Source of the DNA: Barnesiella sp. An22
Lineage (GTDB): Bacteria > Bacteroidota > Bacteroidia > Bacteroidales > Barnesiellaceae
Length of the DNA: 64,000 nt
Reading direction: 5' to 3'
NCBI RefSeq assembly: GCF_002159975.1
Contig: NZ_NFJR01000007.1
Location: forward strand, 62,001-126,000
Of the stretch, positions 27,809-35,971 are shown piece after piece. Below the pieces are notes generated by a model, which saw nothing but the letters and a program-made list of their open reading frames with translations, was not told the origin of the DNA and made no database searches. Made by a program: the position numbers and the translations under genes. Each line of letters begins with the position of its first letter. Position 1 is the first letter of the stretch.

Positions 27809-28064
27809 TTCCTCTCCGCTCTGTACAGTCCATCCCAAAGAGCTGCCTGCCGACAAAAAGCAGACGGCATCCCCCCGGCAGAGAACGAGTCGCCCCTTCC
27901 CCGGGAGAAGAAGAGGGCTACCTACCTCGGCACACAGGAGTGTGACCGAACGACTCGATTCGGAACCCGGCGACACAGAAGACAGAAGGTCCCGGCCATG
28001 GAGCAAACAGCCTCAGGGACAAACAGCCTCAGGATGTGATTGGGGAAGGGAAAAGAGGCTATAC
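27809..28064. other. Non-coding spacer with a short tandem repeat
   Basis: No gene seen between the M23 gene terminator and the stop of the convergent TPR gene. A 14-base unit CAAACAGCCTCAGG occurs twice, at 28004-28017 and 28020-28033. No clear terminator for the TPR gene was found here. Confidence 0.5.
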
Positions 28065-29660
28065 CTATTTTCCAAACAGAGAGTGATAGCGTTGCAGCAG
28101 TTCGCTATACGGGGTCAGATGCCGGACAGGCAACAGCGAAACCGACGAATAGCGGTCTATGGCTATCCGGTTGTAATCGCCGAAACCGCTTTGCAAGGCC
28201 TTCTCGAGATAGCCGATTGCCTTGTCGGCATCGGTCATGGCATACATGCAGGCCAAATAGAAATAGTCGATATTGCGCACCGTACCCGACTGCAGCAGCC
28301 GACTCTCCCAGCGAGCCATCTCCTGGGGTTGATGCAGGCGGGCAAAGGCAATACCCTTGAGGTTGTCGCCATAGTAGGTCGACTGGTCGTCGAGGCTCAG
28401 CACCTTGCGATAGTCGGCCTCGGCTTCGGCCCGGTTTTCAAATCCATACTCCTGCACGTAGGCCCGCAGCAGATAGAGATAGGGCATCGTAGGAGCTACG
28501 GCGATAGCCTCGTTGTAGTAACCGATAGCATCGATGTAATTCCCCTCGTCGTAAGCAATCATACCCCGCTCGATACACACCTGCACATTCGACGGATCGT
28601 ATACGGCAGCCTGCCGGATAGCCTGGTCGGCAGCCACCAAATCGCCGGCACCGCGTTCGATTTCGGCCTGCAGCCGATAGTATTCGGCATTCTGGCCATC
28701 TTTCTCGAGGGCCCGCTTAATATCGTTGCGGGCATCGTCGAAGCGTCCCAGACGCGACAAGCAATAGGCCCGGTTGTAGTAGATGCTGTGGAAGTTGAAG
28801 AAGTTCTCGGAGAGAATCGTATTCCAGTCGCGCAACGACAAGTTGAAGTCGTAATGGTCTTTATAGATAGAACCTCGCACATAGTAGAGCATGCCCTGAC
28901 GGGGGAATCGCTCGATGTTCCGGTTCAGCCCGGCAATCACCTCGCTGTAAGCCTCGTTGCTGTAAGCCACCAACTGCTGCACGGCACCCGAACGTCCGTC
29001 GTCGAGCGATACGGCGTAGACCAGATCGTCGACCGCCTCGGGCAACAGCCCCATCTCTTTGTAGATTTCGCTACGCTCCAGGTAGACCATGGGATCTTTG
29101 GGCGAAAGATTCACCGCCTGAGCCAGAAGGTCTTTGGCCCGCACCGGTTGCCCGACGTGTGCTTCGACCCGGGCCAGCCCCATGTAGGCACTCTGGCTGC
29201 GGGTATCCATCCGCAACAACTGGCTGTAATCGATTTTGGCCAAGTCGTATTGGCCCATCTTGCAAAGCAGGTCGCCTCGGTCTTTCAAGGCCAGCCGATG
29301 GTTGGGAACCAGACGCAAGGCACTGTTCAGGTCGGTCAGGGCCGGCTTGTTCTCCCCCTTCACCGTCAGAATCTTGGCCCGCAGCAGATAGGCCTGGGCC
29401 AAGTCGTCTTTCTCCCGGCGGGGAAAATATTTGATGGCATTGTTTATATCCGACAAAGCCTTCTCCATTTCGCCCTGTCCGAAATAGGCCATGGAGCGGC
29501 TGTAATAGGTCCGGTAGTCTTGAGGATTGGCGGCCAGCTCTTCGGCATAAACCTCCATCATGGCTTTCACCAGATCGTCGTCGGCAGCCGAAGCCGGAGC
29601 CGAAACGACCGACAGACCCAATAAAACAACTCCCCATATACAGTTACGTCGTACACCCAT
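28065..29660 (-). CDS. Periplasmic tetratricopeptide-repeat protein
   Basis: 531 residues from ATG 29660, chosen because AAAGGGGG lies about eight bases upstream and it places a clean signal peptide first (MGVRRNCIWGVVLLGLSVVS, cleavage near ASA); ATG 29687 would add nine residues. The rest is a series of TPR helices, for example PQDYRTYYSRSMAYFGQGEMEKALSD, AQAYLLRAKILTVKGENKPALTD and ALKDRGDLLCKMGQYDLAKIDYSQ, to near the C-terminus. Probably a scaffold for protein interactions; no enzymatic domain and no informative neighbour. Confidence 0.85.
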   Translation of the reverse strand: MGVRRNCIWGVVLLGLSVVSAPASAADDDLVKAMMEVYAEELAANPQDYRTYYSRSMAYFGQGEMEKALSDINNAIKYFPRREKDDLAQAYLLRAKILTVKGENKPALTDLNSALRLVPNHRLALKDRGDLLCKMGQYDLAKIDYSQLLRMDTRSQSAYMGLARVEAHVGQPVRAKDLLAQAVNLSPKDPMVYLERSEIYKEMGLLPEAVDDLVYAVSLDDGRSGAVQQLVAYSNEAYSEVIAGLNRNIERFPRQGMLYYVRGSIYKDHYDFNLSLRDWNTILSENFFNFHSIYYNRAYCLSRLGRFDDARNDIKRALEKDGQNAEYYRLQAEIERGAGDLVAADQAIRQAAVYDPSNVQVCIERGMIAYDEGNYIDAIGYYNEAIAVAPTMPYLYLLRAYVQEYGFENRAEAEADYRKVLSLDDQSTYYGDNLKGIAFARLHQPQEMARWESRLLQSGTVRNIDYFYLACMYAMTDADKAIGYLEKALQSGFGDYNRIAIDRYSSVSLLPVRHLTPYSELLQRYHSLFGK

Positions 29661-29823
29661 CGTGAACCCCCTTTTCTGTTTTTGCATTTATACTATTCCG
29701 AGCTGCCCTGCCGGCAAATTCCACATCGGGAGAATCGGCCCGCCTATATTCGACAGGCACCGGCCTCGTTTCACCCTTCGGGGACGAACGGCCGACCCCA
29801 TTGTCGGCAACTCTTTTTCAGGG

Positions 29824-29855
29824 CAAAAATACAAACATTTCTCCGAATGAACAAA
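29824..29855 (-). promoter_or_regulatory. Bacteroidota-type promoter for the TPR gene
   Basis: Minus-strand TTTG (29855-29852), 20 bases, TATTTTTG (29831-29824). Both match consensus and give a leader of about 155 bases. Confidence 0.7.
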
Positions 29856-29893
29856 CGGTCGCATAGCCATTTACACGCGGTTGTGTACGGTGG

Positions 29894-30706
29894 CTACGAC
29901 AGCTCGACCGTCTCCAAATCGTCGGGCACGAAAACCCGCCCGGTAAAGTGCAGCAACGCCTCGGCCCGGTAGAGCTCCTTGCGGGTGGCCAGGTTGCGGT
30001 CTTCGGTATGGTAGAGCAACAGGTTCTTTACCCGCAGCTGCTCGGCCAGGCTCCCTGCCTCGAGCGCCGTGCTGTGGTGCTTCTCATAGGGCTTGAAGAT
30101 GTCGCGGTCGCGATAGAGGCAGAAGGCCTCGCACAGCATCCAGTCGGCCCCCTCGACATACGACCGGTTGGCCTCGTTGTAGGGCTCGTCGCCCAGGCAT
30201 ACCAACCGCTGCCCGCCGGGCAGTGCTACCTGGAAACCAAACTGTTTCTCCTTGGTCGACAGGATGTCGAAACACTGAAACTGCATGTCGCCCACCTCGA
30301 AACGCTCCTTGTCCTTCACCTCGTGGAAGAGTACCCCATTACCCAGATAGGCCCGGTCTTTGGCCGAGAGGGTCATACGGCATATCCAGTCGAGTACCGT
30401 CAGCACCTTGTCGTGGCCATACACGGTGAAGGCTCCTTCGTACCGGCCGCTCTTCATGCGGTTGATAATCATGCGCACTACCCACACGGCACCCAGTATG
30501 TGGTCGGTGTGGGCGTGGGTGACAAACATATCGTGCAGGGAGCTCAGGTCGATGCCCGCCTTCTCGAGCTGCGAAAGCACCCCGTTTCCTCCCCCGGCAT
30601 CGACCAGACATCGCGAGGTTTCGGTACTCAACACAAAACAAGTATTGTAGCAACGGGTAACGATGGCATTGCCCGTGCCCAGCATGGTAAGGGTATTGTG
30701 ACTCAT
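29894..30706 (-). CDS. MBL-fold metallohydrolase (ribonuclease Z-like)
   Basis: 270 residues from ATG 30706, which starts MSHNTLTMLGTGNAIVTRCYNT; the frame continues upstream to 30754, but family members begin at the LGTG strand. It has the metallo-beta-lactamase motif THAHTDHILGAVW, a second ligand region CLGDEP and a late His in EKHHSTALEAG. The layout resembles RNase Z/arylsulfatase-type MBL proteins, but no exosite for tRNA was recognised, so the substrate is unknown. It lies 121 bases after kdsA on the same strand. Confidence 0.8.
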   Translation of the reverse strand: MSHNTLTMLGTGNAIVTRCYNTCFVLSTETSRCLVDAGGGNGVLSQLEKAGIDLSSLHDMFVTHAHTDHILGAVWVVRMIINRMKSGRYEGAFTVYGHDKVLTVLDWICRMTLSAKDRAYLGNGVLFHEVKDKERFEVGDMQFQCFDILSTKEKQFGFQVALPGGQRLVCLGDEPYNEANRSYVEGADWMLCEAFCLYRDRDIFKPYEKHHSTALEAGSLAEQLRVKNLLLYHTEDRNLATRKELYRAEALLHFTGRVFVPDDLETVELS

Positions 30707-30827
30707 AACACTATTTTCAGGACCGACGATACCGTCCGTATACGACGGTTTCATACGGCATATTTGAAAAAAGGGAGAGGTCGACGGTTACCGTCGCTCC
30801 CCTCCCGAAATCGGATTTTATTTTTCT

Positions 30828-31649
30828 CTATTTTTTGTCAAACGCATTAATGGTCTGTCTGATGCGCACCAACCGGGTGAGCAGTCCTTCGAGCCGGTCG
30901 AGCGGCAACATGTTGGCGCCGTCCGACTTGGCCTCGCGGGGATTGGGGTGTGTCTCCATGAAGAGGCCATCGACCCCTACGGCCACCCCGGCACGGGCTA
31001 TCGTCTCGATGAGTTCGGGCACGCCGCCGGTCACACCCGAATCCTGATTGGGCTTTTGCAGCGAGTGAGTGGCGTCGAGCACCACAGGGAAACCGAACTT
31101 CTGCATCACCGGGATACCGCGATAGTCGACAATCAGGTCTTGATAGCCGAAGGTGGTACCCCGCTCGGTAATCATCACCCGGTCGTTACCGGCATCGACC
31201 ACCTTTTGAGCGGCAAACTTCATCGCCTCGGGCGAGAGGAACTGCCCCTTCTTGATATTCACCACGCGACCCGTCTGAGCAGCGGCCACCAGCAGGTCGG
31301 TCTGCCGGCACAGGAAGGCGGGAATCTGCAACACATCGACATACTGAGCCGCCATGCGCGCCTCGTCGGCCGTGTGTATATCGGTCACCACCGGTATCTG
31401 GTAGGTTTCGCCCACCCGGCGCAAAATCTTCAGAGCCTTCTCGTCGCCGATACCGGTAAAGGAGTCGAGACGCGAGCGGTTGGCCTTGCGATACGAACCC
31501 TTGAATACATAGGGAATCTGCAACGCATCGGTTATCTGCACAATCTTTTCGGCAATCTCCATGGCCATGGACTCCCCCTCGATTACACAGGGGCCGGCCA
31601 GCAGGAAGAAGTTGCCGCTGTCGGTATGTTTCAGTTTTTCGAGTTTCAT
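30828..31649 (-). CDS. kdsA: 3-deoxy-8-phosphooctulonate synthase
   Basis: Condenses phosphoenolpyruvate with arabinose 5-phosphate to make Kdo-8-phosphate for lipopolysaccharide. 273 residues from ATG 31649 (MKLEKLKHTDSGNFFLLAGP); an upstream in-frame start at 31691 lies inside rsmE and is not favoured. Motifs: LLAGPCVIEGE, FKGSYRKANRSR, QIPAFLCRQTDLL, DATHSLQKPN and DGLFMETHPNP. The start overlaps the rsmE stop by one base (TAATG). Confidence 0.97.
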   Translation of the reverse strand: MKLEKLKHTDSGNFFLLAGPCVIEGESMAMEIAEKIVQITDALQIPYVFKGSYRKANRSRLDSFTGIGDEKALKILRRVGETYQIPVVTDIHTADEARMAAQYVDVLQIPAFLCRQTDLLVAAAQTGRVVNIKKGQFLSPEAMKFAAQKVVDAGNDRVMITERGTTFGYQDLIVDYRGIPVMQKFGFPVVLDATHSLQKPNQDSGVTGGVPELIETIARAGVAVGVDGLFMETHPNPREAKSDGANMLPLDRLEGLLTRLVRIRQTINAFDKK

Positions 31650-32362
31650 TATTTCGGGTTTAATTGGTTCATCAGTTGTATCGTGTGACAAGCCACCAGA
31701 CCGGCTGTTTCGGTGCGCAGGCGGCTCGGGCCCAGCATCACGGGGCGGAAGCCGCAGGCGATGGCCTGCTCCACCTCCTCGGGGCTGAAATCGCCTTCGG
31801 GGCCAATCAGTATCAGGGCATTCTCACCGGGCCGATAGAGCTCGGTCAGCTCCTTGCGGTCGCCCTCGTCGTAACAGTGGGCTATGAACTTCTGGCCGTC
31901 GAACGGCCGGGCCACAAACTCGGCAAAGGGAGTCATCTCGGAGAGTTGCGGCAGCACCGCCTTGAGCGACTGTTTCATGGCCGAAACCAGAATCTTGTTC
32001 AGGCGCTCGGTCTTCAACTCCTTCCGCTCCGAGAAACGGCAACGCAACAACGTGATGGCATCGATGCCTATCTCGGTGGTTTTCTCGGCAAACCATTCGA
32101 TGCGGTCGAGGTTCTTGGTGGGGGCAATGGCCACATGCACCCGGGCGGTCCAAGGGTTGGGAGCAGCCTCCCTCTCGAGCAGCCGCACGCCGCATCGCTT
32201 GGGGTGAGCCAACACAATCTCGGCCCGATAGCGGGTACCCCGCCCGTCGATAATGCCAATCTCGTCGCCCTCCTTCATGCGCAACACCCGCACACAATGC
32301 TGGCTCTCGCCTTCGGGCAACTCGTGCACGGTCTCTATATCGGGAGCATAGAATATCTGCAT
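31649..32362 (-). CDS. rsmE: 16S rRNA (uracil-1498-N3)-methyltransferase
   Basis: A SPOUT-fold methyltransferase that modifies U1498 of 16S rRNA. 237 residues with an N-terminal PUA-like domain (MQIFYAPDIETVHELPEGESQH) and a C-terminal trefoil-knot domain showing ILIGPEGDFSPEEVE and LGPSRLRTETAGL. It lies 15 bases after nupG and overlaps kdsA, forming a nupG-rsmE-kdsA operon. Confidence 0.95.
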   Translation of the reverse strand: MQIFYAPDIETVHELPEGESQHCVRVLRMKEGDEIGIIDGRGTRYRAEIVLAHPKRCGVRLLEREAAPNPWTARVHVAIAPTKNLDRIEWFAEKTTEIGIDAITLLRCRFSERKELKTERLNKILVSAMKQSLKAVLPQLSEMTPFAEFVARPFDGQKFIAHCYDEGDRKELTELYRPGENALILIGPEGDFSPEEVEQAIACGFRPVMLGPSRLRTETAGLVACHTIQLMNQLNPK

Positions 32363-32377
32363 GGCATCAACTGTCGA

Positions 32378-33634
32378 TTAAGCGTTGGCCTGAGCCGTGC
32401 GTTGATGTTTGTAGTGGAAGGTGAGCGCAAACAGCACACCGATTACAAAAGCATAAGCGGCAAAGATGGTCCAGCAGGCCGTCCAGTCGGTCACACCAGC
32501 CGTGGTGTGGGCCTTGATTACCCATCCGGCACCGTAACCGCCCACGATAGAACCCAAGCCGTTGGTCATCATCATAAAGATACCCTGTGCACTAGCCTTG
32601 ATCGACTCGGAAGCCTCATCGGCAATAAAGAGCGAGCCCGACACATTGAAGAAGTCGAAAGCCATGCCGTAGACAATCATCGACAAGATGAGGAAGAGCA
32701 CCGAGAAGCCTTCGGGGCCGCCAATGGCAAAGAACCCGAACCGAAGCACCCAGGCGGTGAAGCTGATAATCATTACCCGCTTGATGCCGTATCGGCTCAT
32801 GAAGAAGGGAATGGCCAAGATAAACAGCGTCTCGGATACCTGCGAAAGCGACGAAAGGATAACCGAATATTTCACGGCCCAAGAGTCGGGCGAAGTGGCT
32901 TTGAAGCTATCGAGGAAAGGCACACCGTACATGTTGGTCACCTGCAAGGCGGCACCCAGCAGGAACGAGAAGAGCAGGAACACAGCCGTGCGGTAGTTCT
33001 TGAAAAGCACCAGAGCATCCAACCCCAGCATCGACAGGAGGCCGTTGTTCTTCATCGCCTTGGCCGGCGGACAGGCGGGCAGAGTAAAGCAGTAGAAACC
33101 CATCACCACCGAAGCAACCCCGGCCATGAGCAACTGTCCGTTGTTGGCGCTGAAGCCGGTGAAGTTGTCGATCCACATGGCTACGATAAAGCCGACCGTA
33201 CCCCACACCCGCACCGGCGGATAGTCTTTGACACGGTCCAGGCCGGCCTTGTCGATGGCGTTGTAGGCCACCGTATAGGAGAGCGACAGCGTAGGCATAT
33301 AGGCAAGCATGTTGACCAGCATCGCTATCTTGAAAAAGTCATAGTCCGAAATGAATGCCGCACTGAAAAGGGCGATGGCTCCCACAAAGTGCAAGCCGCC
33401 CATCAAGCGCTCGGCATTGATCCACTTGTCGGAGACGATACCGATAAGAGCCGGCATGATGAGCGAAGCGATACCCGACAAGGCAAACACGCTGCCTACA
33501 AGAGCTCCGTCGAAAGCAAGCCCCCCCTCTTCGGTAGGCGTAGTCATATAGAGCCCCAATGTACAGAGCCAAGATCCCCAAATAAAAAATTGGAGAAAGT
33601 TCATTACTATGAGTCGCAGTTTGATACTTTTCAT
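32378..33634 (-). CDS. nupG: Nucleoside:H+ symporter (NupG-type MFS permease)
   Basis: A 418-residue major-facilitator permease of the nucleoside:proton symporter family, with about 12 hydrophobic segments. It starts MKSIKLRLIVMNFLQFFIWGSWLCTLGLY, a family signature, and keeps the RVWGTVGFIVAMW and FDFFNVSGSLFIADEA segments. It should import purine and pyrimidine nucleosides across the inner membrane. A -7-like TAGCTTTG lies at 33702-33695 upstream. First gene of the operon with rsmE and kdsA. Confidence 0.93.
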   Translation of the reverse strand: MKSIKLRLIVMNFLQFFIWGSWLCTLGLYMTTPTEEGGLAFDGALVGSVFALSGIASLIMPALIGIVSDKWINAERLMGGLHFVGAIALFSAAFISDYDFFKIAMLVNMLAYMPTLSLSYTVAYNAIDKAGLDRVKDYPPVRVWGTVGFIVAMWIDNFTGFSANNGQLLMAGVASVVMGFYCFTLPACPPAKAMKNNGLLSMLGLDALVLFKNYRTAVFLLFSFLLGAALQVTNMYGVPFLDSFKATSPDSWAVKYSVILSSLSQVSETLFILAIPFFMSRYGIKRVMIISFTAWVLRFGFFAIGGPEGFSVLFLILSMIVYGMAFDFFNVSGSLFIADEASESIKASAQGIFMMMTNGLGSIVGGYGAGWVIKAHTTAGVTDWTACWTIFAAYAFVIGVLFALTFHYKHQRTAQANA

Positions 33635-33719
33635 ATAATTGTGTTTTGTATTACGATCCTTATCCTATACCCTTGCATGGCTTAGATTAGCAGGCAAAGC
33701 TACCAAAATATCGCTGTTT

Positions 33720-34322
33720 TTACAAGCGATTGTCTCTTTTATTCAGTTCCTCCTGTATACGGGCTGCCTCTTCGTAAGCCTCCGAGGCAATAGCCTTTTC
33801 GAGCCGTTCCTTCAACTCCTTACGCGAACAGGCCGACAAGTCCCGCTCCTCTTTTTTTACGACCTCCTTTTCGCGACTACGCTCGGGAGAATGCTCATCG
33901 GCCTCCTCCTCTTCATAAACGAAACCGGCCTCCTCGATAATCTCGGGCATGACAAAAATATCGGAGCGTGTACGCAAGGCAATGGCTATAGCGTCGGACG
34001 TACGAGCGTCGACCCGCATCTCGCGGGTACCATCGTCGAAAACCATCTCGGAGTAGAAGACTCCGTTCTCCAATTTATAAATGCAAACTTCTTTCAACCG
34101 TATGCCGAAACCATGGGCAAAACTTACAAACAGATCGTGGGTGATGGGTCGAGGCGGAATGATGCCCTCGAGTGAAATGGCTATCGACTGGGCCTCGGAT
34201 ACACCTATTACTACGGGAATGCGACGGGGTCCCTCCTCCTCGGCAAGGACCAGAGCGTATGCTCCCTTCTTCACTTGACTATATGTCAATCCCAATACCT
34301 TTAACTTGATACGATTTTCCAC
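33720..34322 (-). CDS. Bifunctional nuclease (BFN) family protein with C-terminal UVR motif
   Basis: A 200-residue protein. Residues 1-130 form the BFN domain (IPVVIGVSEAQSIAISLEG, TSDAIAIALRTRSDIFV), found in a family with reported DNase/RNase activity in plants. Residues 165-197 are a UVR-type helical hairpin (LKERLEKAIASEAYEEAARIQEELN) as in UvrB/UvrC/ClpC. A very acidic/basic linker joins them. The start codon is GTG at 34322; the next upstream element is the promoter, leaving only about 16 bases of leader. The gene is preceded by the 85-bp promoter-containing tandem repeats. Confidence 0.85.
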   Translation of the reverse strand: MENRIKLKVLGLTYSQVKKGAYALVLAEEEGPRRIPVVIGVSEAQSIAISLEGIIPPRPITHDLFVSFAHGFGIRLKEVCIYKLENGVFYSEMVFDDGTREMRVDARTSDAIAIALRTRSDIFVMPEIIEEAGFVYEEEEADEHSPERSREKEVVKKEERDLSACSRKELKERLEKAIASEAYEEAARIQEELNKRDNRL

Positions 34323-34344
34323 AGCTCACTGGTTTTATAAGAAA

Positions 34345-34376
34345 CAAAGATAGTGAAAGGTGAGAGCAGAGACAAA
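34345..34376 (-). promoter_or_regulatory. Gene-proximal promoter of the BFN-family gene
   Basis: Minus-strand TTTG (34376-34373), 20 bases, TATCTTTG (34352-34345). Both match consensus. The same boxes recur every 85 bases upstream, but with TATCTTTT at the -7 position. Confidence 0.8.
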
Positions 34377-34680
34377 CAGGAAACGTAGTTTTCAATATTT
34401 GGCTCTGCCGAACCGACTCCTATCTTCTGAAAAGATAGTGAAAGGTGAGAGCAGAGACAAATAGGAAACGTAGTTTTCAATATTTGGCTCTGCCGAACCG
34501 ACTCCTATCTTCTGAAAAGATAGTGAAAGGTGAGAGCAGAGACAAACAGGAAACGTAGTTTTCAATATTTGGCTCTGCCGAACCGACTCCTATCTTCTGA
34601 AAAGATAGTGAAAGGTGAGGGGGAGAATAAAATATTGAAACTGGTTTCAGATACTTTTTACCCCGAACCGACTCCTATCT
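34351..34680. repeat. 85-bp tandem repeat array, three copies plus a degenerate fourth
   Basis: Copies at 34351-34435, 34436-34520 and 34521-34605 are identical except for one base in copy 2 (T for C at 34462). A fourth, 34606-34680, keeps only its first 14 and last 18 bases. Each junction carries a palindrome CTATCTT-CTGAA-AAGATAG (34420-34438 and every 85 bases on). On the minus strand each unit carries TTTG and a TATCTTT box 20 bases apart. Open frames crossing the array look fortuitous. The array lies directly upstream of the BFN-family gene. Confidence 0.93.
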
Positions 34681-34760
34681 CATTCAAAGATAAAGAAAAT
34701 ATCGTACCATTGGATTTTACGAGGCAAGAAATATGCACCCTCGAACAGAAAAATAAAAAA

Positions 34761-34888
34761 AGACTTTGTGGCCGATTCTTCCTTTTCAGGTGTTATTGGG
34801 TCAAAAACTATGCTCACGCACAGAGGGGATCTCAAAATATGACGATTCACATCGTCCTACAATAAAATGAATCAAAACCACAAAGTCT
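34761..34888. repeat. Inverted repeat bounding a 128-bp non-coding segment
   Basis: AGACTTTGTGG (34761-34771) is matched by CCACAAAGTCT (34878-34888), with a further GATTC/GAATC pair just inside. The interior has no gene. It could be a decayed MITE-like element, or a long-range stem ending the minus-strand transcript of the next gene. Confidence 0.4.
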
Positions 34889-34894
34889 ATTTCT

Positions 34895-35794
34895 TTATTT
34901 CTCTTTCGTCGCTTTCAGGGTCTGTTCCACCTCTTCGAGCGAAGTATTGCGCAAAATTATTTTTTTATCTTTATCCAGCAAATAGAGTGCCGGCATAACT
35001 CGCAAATCGAAACAGCGTTCGCCATTCTCCATCGAAGCGACCACCCACTCTTTGGGATAGTCGGCCACACCGGCCAGCCACTCTTCGGTCTCGCCATCGG
35101 GATAAAGCGACAATATCGTAAGCCGCCCCTCGCGTATCTCTTGCAGCAAGGCCTGCGACACACTCAGCCGCAAGGTAGCCAACGAGCAATCTTCACACTC
35201 GGGGTCGTTGATGTATAGCAGAATATAAGGCGACTTCAACTTTTTGATGCGGTACTTCTTATCTTTACCGGGCAACTTGTACTCAAAGTCGGTAACCGTC
35301 ATACCTACCTGATTTTTCGTCAGCACATCGTATTGATAGATATAACGCAACTTTCGCAACTCGTCGACCTTCTTCGACTCGGCCACAGCCTCGGCAAAAG
35401 GCAAATAGGCCTCGTCACTCACAAAGGTTCCCCCACCGCTGTACAGATACTTGTCAGCTATGTCGGCATACATCAACAAGATGTCACCATCGCTCGAAGC
35501 CCGCTTCAGCAAAATTGCAATCGCTTTCATCGTACTTTCTCGCGAAGTGATGCGCATGATTGAAGTAAAATCGACAAATGCCTGCTCGACCACCAACGGT
35601 GCCTCTAAATAGGCCCTATCCTCTACTGCAAAATTATCCCAATAATGTTCTATCAGATATTCACTCCTTACATCGGGAGTAGTGAGACTGTCGGGAATAT
35701 CGGGCAACTGGTAAGGTGCCACAGTCGTATCCTGCGCCTTCGACAAAAAGAAGGTGCAAACAAACGCACACACTATCAGCACTTTTCTTACCAT
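34895..35794 (-). CDS. Secreted thioredoxin-like protein (DUF5106-type)
   Basis: A 299-residue protein with signal peptide MVRKVLIVCAFVCTFFLSKA. The N-terminal half (about 25-160) is helical and resembles the DUF5106 domain found fused to thioredoxin folds in Bacteroidota. The C-terminal half is thioredoxin-like: FEYKLPGKDKKYRIKKL, then YILLYINDPECEDCSLATLRL with a CxxC (CEDC), and the cis-Pro region RVMPALYLLDKDKKIILRN. Probably a periplasmic disulfide oxidoreductase. A -7 box TATCTTTG lies at 35867-35860. Confidence 0.8.
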   Translation of the reverse strand: MVRKVLIVCAFVCTFFLSKAQDTTVAPYQLPDIPDSLTTPDVRSEYLIEHYWDNFAVEDRAYLEAPLVVEQAFVDFTSIMRITSRESTMKAIAILLKRASSDGDILLMYADIADKYLYSGGGTFVSDEAYLPFAEAVAESKKVDELRKLRYIYQYDVLTKNQVGMTVTDFEYKLPGKDKKYRIKKLKSPYILLYINDPECEDCSLATLRLSVSQALLQEIREGRLTILSLYPDGETEEWLAGVADYPKEWVVASMENGERCFDLRVMPALYLLDKDKKIILRNTSLEEVEQTLKATKEK

Positions 35795-35859
35795 AAAAAA
35801 ATCTCAATTATCAATTTTAAACTCCATCAACCACATCCCCTTACATTACATCTATGCAA

Positions 35860-35867
35860 CAAAGATA
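35860..35867 (-). promoter_or_regulatory. -7 element for the DUF5106-type gene
   Basis: Minus-strand TATCTTTG about 65 bases before the start codon. The -33 region has only TTGA at 18 bases. Confidence 0.45.
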
Positions 35868-35971
35868 CTAAAATTATCTAAACCTTCAACCATTCTATCA
35901 TTTTTATTTCCGTAAGAAAAAAAGGCGACTGCACACAAAAGGATTGTCTTGGAGAGGGAACAGCCTTATTC

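Noticed and set aside
34351-34680. Possible CRISPR array
   Set aside because: The units are directly adjacent with no spacers, 85 bp long, and there are no cas genes.
34530-34865. 111-codon frame crossing the end of the tandem repeats
   Set aside because: Made largely of repeat sequence and AT-rich spacer, no ribosome-binding context or homology; opposite to the local transcription direction.
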